Below, in pieces: positions 1-6,029 of a DNA stretch of 11,526 bases (its first letter is position 1; each line of letters starts with the position of its first letter). Origin of the DNA: Puniceicoccaceae bacterium. GTDB lineage: Bacteria > Verrucomicrobiota > Verrucomicrobiia > Opitutales > Coraliomargaritaceae. A program made the position numbers and the translations under genes. Below the pieces are notes generated by a model. The model saw only the letters and a list, made by a program, of their open reading frames with translations. It was not told the origin of the DNA and made no database searches. The stretch covers positions 1 to 11,526 of the forward strand of contig PWZW01000214.1 of the NCBI GenBank assembly GCA_003567255.1. Direction: 5' to 3'.

Positions 1-2
1 CA

Positions 3-53
3 GAACGTCAACCCGACACAATCCCCTTCAAAAAGGAGGCAGGCAATGGATAA
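3..53 (+). CDS. Possible 3' end of an upstream gene (partial)
   Basis: A reading frame enters from the left edge and stops with TAA at 51-53. It overlaps the start of the next gene (ATG at 46) by 8 nt. The visible tail reads ERQPDTIPFKKEAGNG, which is charged and featureless. In Verrucomicrobia, genes like the following one often sit directly after an ECF sigma factor gene, and a short charged tail would fit the end of such a sigma factor. That is inference: 16 residues do not identify a family, and the frame could be open by chance. Confidence 0.25.
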   Translation, partial: ERQPDTIPFKKEAGNG

Positions 54-882
54 TCCCACCGCAAAAGAGATTTTAGCAGCGTACCGCTCCCATGGGCAGG
101 ATGCGTTGGATCCGAACTTTAAAGAAGCCCTTCGCCAGTTGAAGAGCGACCCCGAGCTGGCCCAGTGGGCAGAAGCGGAAAAGGCGTTTGACCGTGAGGC
201 AGCGCGCGCGCTTGGGCGCATTCACGGGCCTGCCTGTGGTAAATCAAGTATTTTGGGGACCGCCCAATTCGATCAATCAAGTAGGCCTCACCCGCCGACC
301 GTAAGTCACTTTATTTGGTACCTTGGTGCAGGAATTGCGGCGGCCTTTGCCGTGGGCTTTTTCCTGATTGCGTCCAAACAAGGATTACCGGAGCAGGAAA
401 CAATCGCCGAAGCCGAACCAGCGCCGCTGAGTAAACCAAGTATTGAAGTGGAGCCGAGGCCAGCACCTCCGGGCATTGAAGCCGGAGAAAACTTCCTCCT
501 CTCCAGCTTTGCGGCATTGGCGGCACCGCTGATGCAGTTTTCTGACGACTACGATGGGTTGACCGAGTGGTTGGCAGACAACAATGGCCCAACCCCCGAG
601 GCGCTTCCCAGCTTTTTTGACGGCAATCTGATTGGATGTACGGTTTTTGACGATGGTTTTGGCGGCAAGCTTGCGGTGCTGTGTTTCTCGGTAAACGACG
701 CGCTGGTACATGTATTTGTGATGGAGCCGCAAGTGCAGGAACGCTTGAATGTTCCGCTCAATGAATGGTGGGGAGAGCATGATTGGATGCTTTATGCTTG
801 GGAAAGCGGACCTCAAAAGCTTGCCTTGGCCACGCTCTCCGACCCCATGCCGATTGATGCGCTTTTGCGTCGCGGTGGCTAA
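46..882 (+). CDS. Membrane-anchored protein, anti-sigma-factor-like (function unproven)
   Basis: This 278-residue protein has no enzymatic motif that I recognise. Residues 1-60 are a charged, helical cytoplasmic-type segment (AAYRSHGQDALDPNF, then LKSDPELAQWAEAEKAFD). One transmembrane helix lies at about 86-109. A Pro/Glu-rich linker follows at about 115-145, and then a C-terminal domain with the pattern IGCTVFDDGFGGKLAVLCF followed by VHVFVME (about 196-227). This layout, an N-terminal 'AYRP...DPE...' segment plus a single helix and a domain with paired Cys (C198, C213), resembles proteins encoded next to ECF sigma factors in Verrucomicrobia, where they are presumed membrane-bound regulators. 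The start is supported by a strong ribosome binding site (AAAAAGGAGG at 30-39) 6 nt before the ATG. The sigma partner is not in the window, so the regulatory role is inferred from appearance only. Confidence 0.7.
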   Translation: MDNPTAKEILAAYRSHGQDALDPNFKEALRQLKSDPELAQWAEAEKAFDREAARALGRIHGPACGKSSILGTAQFDQSSRPHPPTVSHFIWYLGAGIAAAFAVGFFLIASKQGLPEQETIAEAEPAPLSKPSIEVEPRPAPPGIEAGENFLLSSFAALAAPLMQFSDDYDGLTEWLADNNGPTPEALPSFFDGNLIGCTVFDDGFGGKLAVLCFSVNDALVHVFVMEPQVQERLNVPLNEWWGEHDWMLYAWESGPQKLALATLSDPMPIDALLRRGG

Positions 883-985
883 AAGCAAAGCAACACAAAC
901 GCTCAAAAAAACCTCAACTGGAAAGGAGGATGAATTTCTTGCTTACCATTTGCCACAGGCGTCTTTTTCTCTTTTGGTGTAGGAT

Positions 986-1129
986 ATGTTTTGGATTGGG
1001 CTCATTCTCGTTCTTGCGGCCGTCATTGCCGCAGTTCTCTATTTCGGCCGTCACTGGATTTGCATCCGGAGGAAGGATTGTTGCGGCCGTGGGTGTGGGT
1101 GCCTGTTTCCGAAAAAATTAGACGAGTAG
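986..1129 (+). CDS. Small Cys-rich single-helix membrane protein
   Basis: This short frame encodes 47 residues. It has a hydrophobic N-terminal helix (residues about 2-20, MFWIGLILVLAAVIAAVLYF), then a basic stretch (RHWICIRRKD), then a Cys/Gly-rich tail (CCGRGCGCLF; Cys at 26, 32, 33, 37, 39), and it ends in KKLDE. The architecture matches the small 'FeoB-associated Cys-rich membrane protein' type, in which one N-terminal helix is followed by a short GCGC-like metal-binding tail. No feoA or feoB gene is visible nearby. An in-frame TAG at 980-982 closes the frame just upstream, so ATG 986 is the only reasonable start. Its ribosome site (AGGA at 981-984) is poor and too close. A strong AAAGGAGG at 922-929 sits farther upstream and abuts an ATG in another frame. 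Protein character argues for a real gene; the weak initiation signal argues against. Confidence 0.5.
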   Translation: MFWIGLILVLAAVIAAVLYFGRHWICIRRKDCCGRGCGCLFPKKLDE

Positions 1130-1257
1130 AGCCCTCAGTGACCCGCAGGTCGACCGGAACCCCTTGGGCTTTGCAAAGCTACCACTGGAGCGCCCCTCCC
1201 CACCGCTCCCGATTCGTGATTGCCTAGGGGCCACGAGCACACATTTTTTACCCTGAA
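1130..1257. other. Gene-free spacer with inverted repeats
   Basis: I see no gene in this 128 nt spacer. It contains several inverted repeats: the palindrome GGTCGACC (1148-1155), the 12-base palindrome GCTTTGCAAAGC (1168-1179), a 6-bp GC-rich hairpin GGAGCG/CGCTCC (1187-1192 with 1204-1209), and TCGTG/CACGA (1214-1218 with 1232-1236). A run of six T at 1244-1249 follows the last one. The last hairpin plus the T-run could be a weak terminator for the small upstream gene. The whole could also be part of an extragenic repeat, which a single copy cannot show. The promoter for the following transporter must lie here or upstream, but no convincing -35/-10 pair stands out. Confidence 0.35.
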
Positions 1258-2298
1258 ATGCAAATTGAGCAGGACTTACTAAGCGGAGTCGAACAGGCAC
1301 TTTTGGCGATTATGATCCTCGTCATCATGTTTGGCATGGGTGCCAGCCTAAGTCCGGGAGACTTTAAAGAAGCACTGAAGCGGCCACGGGCCATTCTGAT
1401 CGGATTTATTTCCCAATTTGGGCTCATGCCCCTGCTGGCATTCTCGCTGGCCAAGCTGCTGGGCTTGCCCCCCGCGCTGGCCATCGCCCTCATCCTCATC
1501 GGTTGCCTCCCCGGAGGGACCACCTCAAACATGTTCGCCTACTTCGCTCGCGGATCTGTAGCGTTGAGCATTTCCATGACGGCAGCGTCAACCGTTCTGG
1601 CCATTGTCACCCTCCCTCTGCTTTTAGAAGTCTATGCTGCCGGGTTTGCCCGGGAAATGACCGCAGCGATGGCGGCAGAGGGTTTTGAAGGCGAGTTTGT
1701 GATTCCCCACGTCAACATCGTGGTCTCTTTGCTTTTGGTCATCTTCCCCGTAGCTCTCGGAATGGTGCTTAAAAAGCGATCCCCCGGGTGGGCCAAAACC
1801 GCGGAAGACACCGCCTCATTCACCGGACTCGTGGTTATTCTTTTTCTGCTCTGTTCGGTCAGCATCCGCAGTGGCAATCTCTTCTTTCAAACGCCATGGC
1901 AAATTTACGTGGCCAGTATCAGCATCGGACTAAGCGGGTTTTTATTTGGCTGGCTGATGGCATTTGTGACGAGGCTCGCACCCCGCTATCGCAGAGCCAT
2001 CTCCCTGGAAACCGGTATCCAAAACGGACCCATCGCCTTTGCCATTATTATGCTGAGCTTCACGGGCAGCGTCGCAGACGAGATGCTTTGGTTGGGCATT
2101 CTTTACTCAACCTTTATCGTGATCACCGCATCACTCATCACCCTGGTCTATCGTAAATACGGGCTTTTTGACTGGGAACTGCACAGAAATCGGACCATCC
2201 ATCGGCGCCTATTCGGCGCACAATACTGGGCCCCCTATCCGACCGAAAGGTTGGAAAGATCCGAACCCATTCAGCGCGGGCAACTCCGGACGGACTAG
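1258..2298 (+). CDS. Bile acid:sodium symporter (BASS) family transporter
   Basis: This 346-residue polytopic membrane protein has about nine to ten hydrophobic segments between residues 12 and 298 and a hydrophilic C-terminal tail of about 45 residues (from YGLFDWELHR). Family signatures are clear: GCLPGGTTSN (82-91) followed by FARGSVALSISMTAAST, and ETGIQNGPIAFAI (251-263). These are the two regions that form the sodium-binding crossover in BASS proteins such as ASBT homologs. The family imports organic anions with Na+; members carry bile acids, pyruvate, pantothenate or related acids, and the sequence does not show which. ATG 1258 is the first start in the frame and gives a normal N-terminus, although no Shine-Dalgarno sequence precedes it. 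The gene lies upstream of, and in the same direction as, the thiamine operon, but before its riboswitch. It is therefore probably not under TPP control, and a role in thiamine precursor uptake is only a guess. Confidence 0.9.
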   Translation: MQIEQDLLSGVEQALLAIMILVIMFGMGASLSPGDFKEALKRPRAILIGFISQFGLMPLLAFSLAKLLGLPPALAIALILIGCLPGGTTSNMFAYFARGSVALSISMTAASTVLAIVTLPLLLEVYAAGFAREMTAAMAAEGFEGEFVIPHVNIVVSLLLVIFPVALGMVLKKRSPGWAKTAEDTASFTGLVVILFLLCSVSIRSGNLFFQTPWQIYVASISIGLSGFLFGWLMAFVTRLAPRYRRAISLETGIQNGPIAFAIIMLSFTGSVADEMLWLGILYSTFIVITASLITLVYRKYGLFDWELHRNRTIHRRLFGAQYWAPYPTERLERSEPIQRGQLRTD

Positions 2299-2316
2299 GG
2301 CCGTCAGCGCCCTGTA

Positions 2317-2332
2317 CTTACCTGCGGGTAAG
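2317..2332 (+). terminator. Hairpin after the BASS gene, possible weak terminator
   Basis: A perfect 6-bp stem, CTTACC (2317-2322) with GGTAAG (2327-2332), is closed by a TGCG tetraloop 19 nt after the transporter stop codon. Only a short CTTTT (2342-2346) follows after 9 nt, so it is not a textbook intrinsic terminator. It may end or attenuate transporter transcription before the separately controlled thi operon. Confidence 0.3.
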
Positions 2333-2395
2333 CTACACGAGCTTTTCCCAAACGGTCCTTAACAAAGTTTGCGCAGCGCACACTCAGGTTTTCGC

Positions 2396-2423
2396 TTGGC
2401 AAAGGAAGTATCTGTGGTAGGGT
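2396..2423 (+). promoter_or_regulatory. Candidate sigma-70-type promoter for the thi operon
   Basis: TTGGCA (2396-2401, five of six matches to TTGACA) and TAGGGT (2418-2423, three of six matches to TATAAT) are separated by 16 nt. A start site about 7 nt downstream (near 2430) would begin the transcript right at the first stem of the riboswitch, as expected for a TPP leader. The -10 match is weak, so the position rather than the sequence is the main support. Confidence 0.35.
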
Positions 2424-2431
2424 TTTGGCAA

Positions 2432-2530
2432 GATATAGGAGAGCCCGAGGCGTCGGGCTGAGAGCTTGGCACGACCCGCCGAATGATCCTTTGAACCTGA
2501 TGCGTGCTAACACCGCCGTAGGGATTATCG
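2432..2530 (+). promoter_or_regulatory. TPP riboswitch (THI-box) controlling the thi operon
   Basis: The conserved THI-box core is easy to read: a P3 hairpin GCCCGA/TCGGGC (2443-2448 with 2453-2458), then CTGAGA (2458-2463), then TTGAACCTGAT (2491-2501) and CGCCGTAGGGA (2514-2524). P1 can form from GATA/TATC (2432-2435 with 2526-2529) and P2 from AGGA/TCCT (2437-2440 with 2487-2490). Between CTGAGA and P2 there is an extra segment able to fold as TTGGC/GCC-AA (2466-2470 with 2478-2483, one bulge), the facultative stem known from some TPP riboswitches. P4 is GCG..CGC (2502-2504 with 2514-2516) instead of the common CTGG..CCAG. The element binds thiamine pyrophosphate and is expected to switch off the genes behind it. 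It lies about 94 nt before thiC in the 325 nt gene-free leader 2299-2623, and the downstream part is the expression platform. Confidence 0.94.
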
Positions 2531-2537
2531 AACGAGC

Positions 2538-2568
2538 GCAGCCCAAAAGCTGCAAACAGCGGATTTTT
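2538..2568 (+). terminator. Possible riboswitch expression platform with alternative hairpins
   Basis: Two mutually exclusive small stems share the segment GCTG. They are GCAGC/GCTGC (2538-2542 with 2549-2553) and GCTG/CAGC (2549-2552 with 2557-2560, loop CAAA). The second is followed by GGA and five T (2564-2568), then CTT. This has the form of a terminator/antiterminator choice after the TPP aptamer, but a 4-bp stem is weak. The switch might instead act on translation of thiC, whose start has no obvious Shine-Dalgarno sequence to hide. Confidence 0.3.
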
Positions 2569-2623
2569 CTTAGGGTGGTCTCAAACGCAAAATTGCAACT
2601 GAAACCAAAAGAACCCACAGAAT

Positions 2624-4537
2624 ATGTCCGACTTCAAGTCCACTGATCACAAACTTTTTCCGCGCTCAAAGCGTGTTTACATCAAAGGTTCACGGCCAGA
2701 CATCCGTGTACCGATGCGTGAAATTGAGCTCTCCGCCAGTCGTTCTCTGGACGGAGAAATGATCCCGAACGATCCGGTCCGGGTGTACGACACCTCGGGC
2801 CCATTCGGAGATTCCACCTTCGACGCCGATCCCACGAAAGGCCTACCGAGGCTGCGCGAATCCTGGATCATGGAGCGCGAAGACGTCGAAGCCTACGACG
2901 GTCGCGAAATCAAGCCCCAAGATGACGGGTACCTTTCGGAAAGTCACCGGGACAAAGCGTTGAGCAAAGCCGGCGCGACGTCACCCGACTTTGATAAAAA
3001 ATCTGTCCGCCCGCTGCGGGCAAAGTCCGGCCGCTGCGTGACCCAGCTCCAATACGCCAGAGAAGGCATCATCACCCCGGAGATGGAGTTTGTTGCGATT
3101 CGTGAAAACATGAAACTTCAGCACGCCCGGGGAAACCTTGAGATGAGCGCCCAAGCGGATCGCAACACCTTGAACATTCAACATCCGGGGAACAGCTTTG
3201 GCGCCGCCATTCCGGACGAAATCACCCCTGAATTCGTGCGTTCGGAAGTCGCCCGAGGCCGAGCCATCATTCCGGCAAACATTAACCACCCCGAGCTCGA
3301 ACCGATGATTATCGGGCGCAACTTCCTGGTAAAGATCAATACCAACATCGGAAACTCTGCGGTGACCTCGTCCATTGAAGAAGAGGTGGAAAAGATGCGC
3401 TGGTCGGTTAAATGGGGAGGCGACACCTTGATGGATCTCTCCACCGGAAAAAACATTCATCGCACACGGGAGTGGATTCTGCGCAACTGTCCAGTCCCTG
3501 TGGGCACTGTACCCATCTACCAAGCTCTCGAAAAAGTAAATGGCAAGGCCGAGGAACTGACGTGGGAAATTTTCCGCGACACTTTAATCGAACAAGCGGA
3601 ACAAGGCGTTGATTACTTTACGATCCACGCGGGTGTGTTACTCCCCTACATCCCGCTTACCGCCAAGCGCATGACTGGCATTGTCAGCCGCGGCGGTTCG
3701 ATTATGGCGAAGTGGTGCCTATCTCACCACAAGGAAAACTTCCTCTACACCCATTGGGATGAGATCTGCGAGATCATGGCTGCCTACGACGTGTCCTTCT
3801 CGATTGGGGACGGACTCCGCCCCGGTTCCCTTGCTGACGCTAACGACGAAGCGCAGTTTGCCGAACTGAAGACCCAGGGTGAGCTGAATCGCCGGGCGTC
3901 AAAATTCGGCGTTCAGGTGATGAACGAAGGTCCCGGACATGTGCCTATGCACATGATCAAGGAAAACATGGAAAAGCAGTTGGAATGGTGCGATGAAGCT
4001 CCCTTTTACACCCTTGGGCCGCTCACCACAGACGTCGCACCGGGTTATGATCACATTACCAGCGGTATCGGTGCCGCTTTGATTGGCTGGTACGGTACGG
4101 CGATGCTTTGCTATGTGACCCCCAAAGAACACCTCGGCCTTCCTAATAAAGACGACGTGCGTGAAGGGGTGATCACCTACAAAATCGCCGCCCACGCCGC
4201 GGACCTCGCCAAAGGGCACCCAGCCGCGCAGTACCGCGACAACGCCCTGTCCAAAGCGCGGTTTGAATTCCGCTGGGAGGATCAGTTTAATCTCTCCCTC
4301 GACCCGGAAAAAGCCCGCTCCTTCCACGATGAAACCCTGCCCCAAGACTCCGCAAAGACGGCGCACTTCTGCTCAATGTGCGGACCAAACTTCTGCTCGA
4401 TGAAGATCACGGACGACGTACGCCGCTACGCCCGTGATAAGGGCTTGGAAGCTGAGGAGGCACTCGCCGCGGGGATGAAGGAAAAAGCCGACGAATTCAG
4501 GGAAAAAGGTGGCGAAGTCTACCTTGAAAAAGCTTAA
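2624..4537 (+). CDS. thiC: Phosphomethylpyrimidine synthase ThiC
   Basis: ThiC is a cytoplasmic radical-SAM enzyme that rearranges aminoimidazole ribotide into 4-amino-5-hydroxymethyl-2-methylpyrimidine phosphate (HMP-P), the pyrimidine half of thiamine. The 637-residue product has normal length for the long ThiC form. The N-terminal domain carries YIKGSRPDIRVPMREI. The barrel carries GDGLRPGSLADANDEAQ (from residue 395) and GPGHVPMHMI (from residue 436). The C-terminal cluster motif is CSMCGPNFC (Cys 583, 586, 591; CX2CX4C), the noncanonical 4Fe-4S/SAM site of ThiC. ATG 2624 gives the usual N-terminus. There is no clear Shine-Dalgarno sequence (upstream is AAGAACCCACAGAAT). It is the first gene after the TPP riboswitch, which should repress it when TPP is plentiful. 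The stop codon directly abuts the region where thiS begins. Confidence 0.97.
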   Translation: MSDFKSTDHKLFPRSKRVYIKGSRPDIRVPMREIELSASRSLDGEMIPNDPVRVYDTSGPFGDSTFDADPTKGLPRLRESWIMEREDVEAYDGREIKPQDDGYLSESHRDKALSKAGATSPDFDKKSVRPLRAKSGRCVTQLQYAREGIITPEMEFVAIRENMKLQHARGNLEMSAQADRNTLNIQHPGNSFGAAIPDEITPEFVRSEVARGRAIIPANINHPELEPMIIGRNFLVKINTNIGNSAVTSSIEEEVEKMRWSVKWGGDTLMDLSTGKNIHRTREWILRNCPVPVGTVPIYQALEKVNGKAEELTWEIFRDTLIEQAEQGVDYFTIHAGVLLPYIPLTAKRMTGIVSRGGSIMAKWCLSHHKENFLYTHWDEICEIMAAYDVSFSIGDGLRPGSLADANDEAQFAELKTQGELNRRASKFGVQVMNEGPGHVPMHMIKENMEKQLEWCDEAPFYTLGPLTTDVAPGYDHITSGIGAALIGWYGTAMLCYVTPKEHLGLPNKDDVREGVITYKIAAHAADLAKGHPAAQYRDNALSKARFEFRWEDQFNLSLDPEKARSFHDETLPQDSAKTAHFCSMCGPNFCSMKITDDVRRYARDKGLEAEEALAAGMKEKADEFREKGGEVYLEKA

Positions 4538-4543
4538 GTGCAT

Positions 4544-4750
4544 ATGCCCAAAATCACGGTGAATGATGAGTCCCGGGAAATCTCCGGAGGAAGTACGTTA
4601 GCAGATTTGTTGACGGAGCTTGGTCTGAATGAACGCAAAGGACTGGCGGTGGCGGTGAACGCCACCGTCGTCCCGGGCGCTCAACGGACCAACCGGCAAC
4701 TGGCTGACGGAGACGCCGTCCTGATTATTCAAGCCACCCAAGGGGGCTAA
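4544..4750 (+). CDS. thiS: Sulfur carrier protein ThiS
   Basis: This is a 68-residue ubiquitin-like protein. The C-terminal Gly-Gly (from QATQGG) is adenylated by ThiF and converted to a thiocarboxylate that donates sulfur to ThiG for thiazole formation. The sequence fits the family: MPKITVNDESREI (first two strands), then GSTLADLLTELGL, then VAVNATVVPGAQR, then LADGDAVLIIQATQGG. Length is typical (65-70). I chose ATG 4544 because it starts directly at the first beta strand. A GTG at 4538, immediately after the thiC stop, would add only Met-His and is less likely. The spacing from thiC is 6 nt. Its end holds AGGGGG (4741-4746), which serves as ribosome binding site for the next gene. Confidence 0.95.
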   Translation: MPKITVNDESREISGGSTLADLLTELGLNERKGLAVAVNATVVPGAQRTNRQLADGDAVLIIQATQGG

Positions 4751-4751
4751 G

Positions 4752-5369
4752 ATGGACTTGCTAGCCGTTTCTCCGGACCGGTATTACCGGAATGAAGCCT
4801 ACTGGATAGCACACTTGCTGGAAAGCGGGCTCCACCGTTACCACCTGCGCAAGCCTGGCTGGTCTGTGGAAAACATTGCTCAACTTGTTGAAGAAATTCC
4901 GGAAAACCTGCGCGGAAAAGTGGTTTTACACCAAGCCTACCGATTAGTGGAACCTCTCGGTCTCGGCGGGTGGCACCTTAAGGATCATCCGCTTGGGGTG
5001 AAGATACAGGCCTCCCTGCGAAAGTCCGGTGTGGGCCGCCATCAGATAAGTAAATCCCTACACGACCTGCACGATCTGTTCAGTGAACTGGTGGATTTTG
5101 CCTACGGCTTTTTGAGTCCAATCTTTCCCTCATTTTCAAAAGTTGGGCACGCCCCCGCATGGTCCATGCAAACATTGAAACGAGCACTCGCAGATCTCAA
5201 AGCAACCCGCGTTGATCCCTCGATTCCAAAAATTTATGCCTTGGGTGGCATCTCCCCGGAACGACTTCTTTTATGCCAAGAACTCGGGTTTTCCGGAGTG
5301 GTAGTCCACGGTATGCTTTGGGAGGCAAATGATCCCGGGGAAAACTTCAAAAAATTCCTGAAAGGCTGA
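4752..5369 (+). CDS. TenI-like / thiamine-phosphate-synthase-superfamily protein
   Basis: This 205-residue protein has the ThiE/TenI TIM-barrel fold signatures HLRKP (31-35), LGGWHLKDH (71-79), FLSPIFPSFSK (120-130), ALGGI (163-167) and GVVVHGMLW (182-190). Compared with the true ThiE encoded next, it lacks the Asn-Asp of the pyrophosphate/Mg site: HQAYRLVEPLGL stands where ThiE has NDHLDLALKIGA. It also lacks the GPxxxTxTK phosphate/substrate loop, with SPIFPSFSK in its place. It is therefore probably not a coupling enzyme. The best guess by family is a TenI-type protein; Bacillus TenI aromatises the thiazole phosphate made by ThiG. Bacteroidota thi operons also carry such second copies. ATG 4752 lies 1 nt after thiS, with AGGGGG 5 nt upstream, suggesting translational coupling. 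Assignment to the superfamily is firm; the exact activity is not. Confidence 0.85.
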   Translation: MDLLAVSPDRYYRNEAYWIAHLLESGLHRYHLRKPGWSVENIAQLVEEIPENLRGKVVLHQAYRLVEPLGLGGWHLKDHPLGVKIQASLRKSGVGRHQISKSLHDLHDLFSELVDFAYGFLSPIFPSFSKVGHAPAWSMQTLKRALADLKATRVDPSIPKIYALGGISPERLLLCQELGFSGVVVHGMLWEANDPGENFKKFLKG

Positions 5370-5372
5370 CCT

Positions 5373-6029
5373 ATGGCTTATCCTCGGCTCCAATGTCTTA
5401 CCATCGACCACCCTGCGCTCAGCCACACCGAGCAAGTGAGGCAGCTTTGTGCCGCGGGTGCCGGATGGATCCAACTGCGGATCAAAAACGCTTCGACCGA
5501 AATGATCGAAACGGTGGCTAGAGATGCGCGCACCCTATGCCGGGAACACCAGTGTCGTTTGATTATAAATGATCATCTGGACCTTGCTCTTAAAATCGGG
5601 GCTGACGGCGTTCACCTCGGGAGCGAAGACATTCCCTGGGCTGATGCGCGGACAAAAGCAGGGAGTAATTTCATCATTGGTGGAACGGTAAACTCGCTTG
5701 AAGACGCGCAAGCAGCGGTTCAAAGCGACTGTCTCGATTACGTCGGCGTGGGTCCATTTCGATTTACCCCAACAAAACAGCGGCTGGCTCCGGTATTGAG
5801 CATCGAACAATGGAAGGCCATTTTGAATACGCTTGGAGACCTTCCGGCTTATGCAATTGGTGGCATCACGGCCGCGGACCTACCCGAAAACCTACCGCGC
5901 GGCATCTTCGGAATCGCGGTCTCCAGCGCGCTATACGCCTCCAAGGATGTTCAAGGAAACTTCAAACACTTGGCAGCATTATGGAACCAGTCCCCATCAA
6001 AGACCCCCGACCGGAAGGAAACATTATGA
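5373..6029 (+). CDS. thiE: Thiamine phosphate synthase ThiE
   Basis: ThiE couples HMP-PP and 4-methyl-5-(2-phosphoethyl)thiazole (thiazole phosphate) to thiamine monophosphate, releasing pyrophosphate. The 218-residue product has all the main signatures: QLRIK (34-38), IINDHLDLALKIGADGVHLG (64-83; Asn66-Asp67 and the second Asp for pyrophosphate/Mg), YVGVGPFRFTPTK (123-135), AIGGI (161-165) and GIAVSSAL (180-187). One departure is GGTVNSLED (103-111) where many ThiE proteins have a G(C/V)S.H type motif. The ATG lies 3 nt after the preceding gene. Its TGA overlaps the next start as ATGA (6026-6029), so it is likely translationally coupled to thiG. Confidence 0.94.
   Translation: MAYPRLQCLTIDHPALSHTEQVRQLCAAGAGWIQLRIKNASTEMIETVARDARTLCREHQCRLIINDHLDLALKIGADGVHLGSEDIPWADARTKAGSNFIIGGTVNSLEDAQAAVQSDCLDYVGVGPFRFTPTKQRLAPVLSIEQWKAILNTLGDLPAYAIGGITAADLPENLPRGIFGIAVSSALYASKDVQGNFKHLAALWNQSPSKTPDRKETL

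Noticed and set aside
385..906. Long open frame on the minus strand (173 codons) opposite the first gene.
   Set aside because: Lies entirely antisense to a better-supported gene with a good ribosome site; Cys/Arg-rich composition typical of a shadow frame.
930..1121. Frame starting with ATG at 930 directly behind a strong AAAGGAGG.
   Set aside because: The Shine-Dalgarno touches the ATG with no spacer. The protein is of odd composition with no recognisable plan, whereas the overlapping frame 986-1129 gives a coherent helix plus Cys-rich tail. The strong site remains unexplained.
1130..1220. Possible tRNA or other structured RNA gene in the spacer after the small gene.
   Set aside because: No cloverleaf, T-loop GGTTCGA-type box or anticodon stem can be drawn; only isolated hairpins are present.
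2981..3523. Long open frame on the minus strand (180 codons) opposite thiC.
   Set aside because: Antisense to unmistakable thiC coding sequence; no domain or start signal.
4538..4543. GTG start for thiS immediately after the thiC stop.
   Set aside because: It would add two residues before Met-Pro-Lys; ATG 4544 is the more usual start for the first strand of ThiS. Not strictly excluded.
5810..6025. N-terminal extension of thiG to an upstream start at 5810.
   Set aside because: It overlaps most of the thiE C-terminus, has no family counterpart, and the start at 6026 has a good ribosome site and the correct N-terminus.
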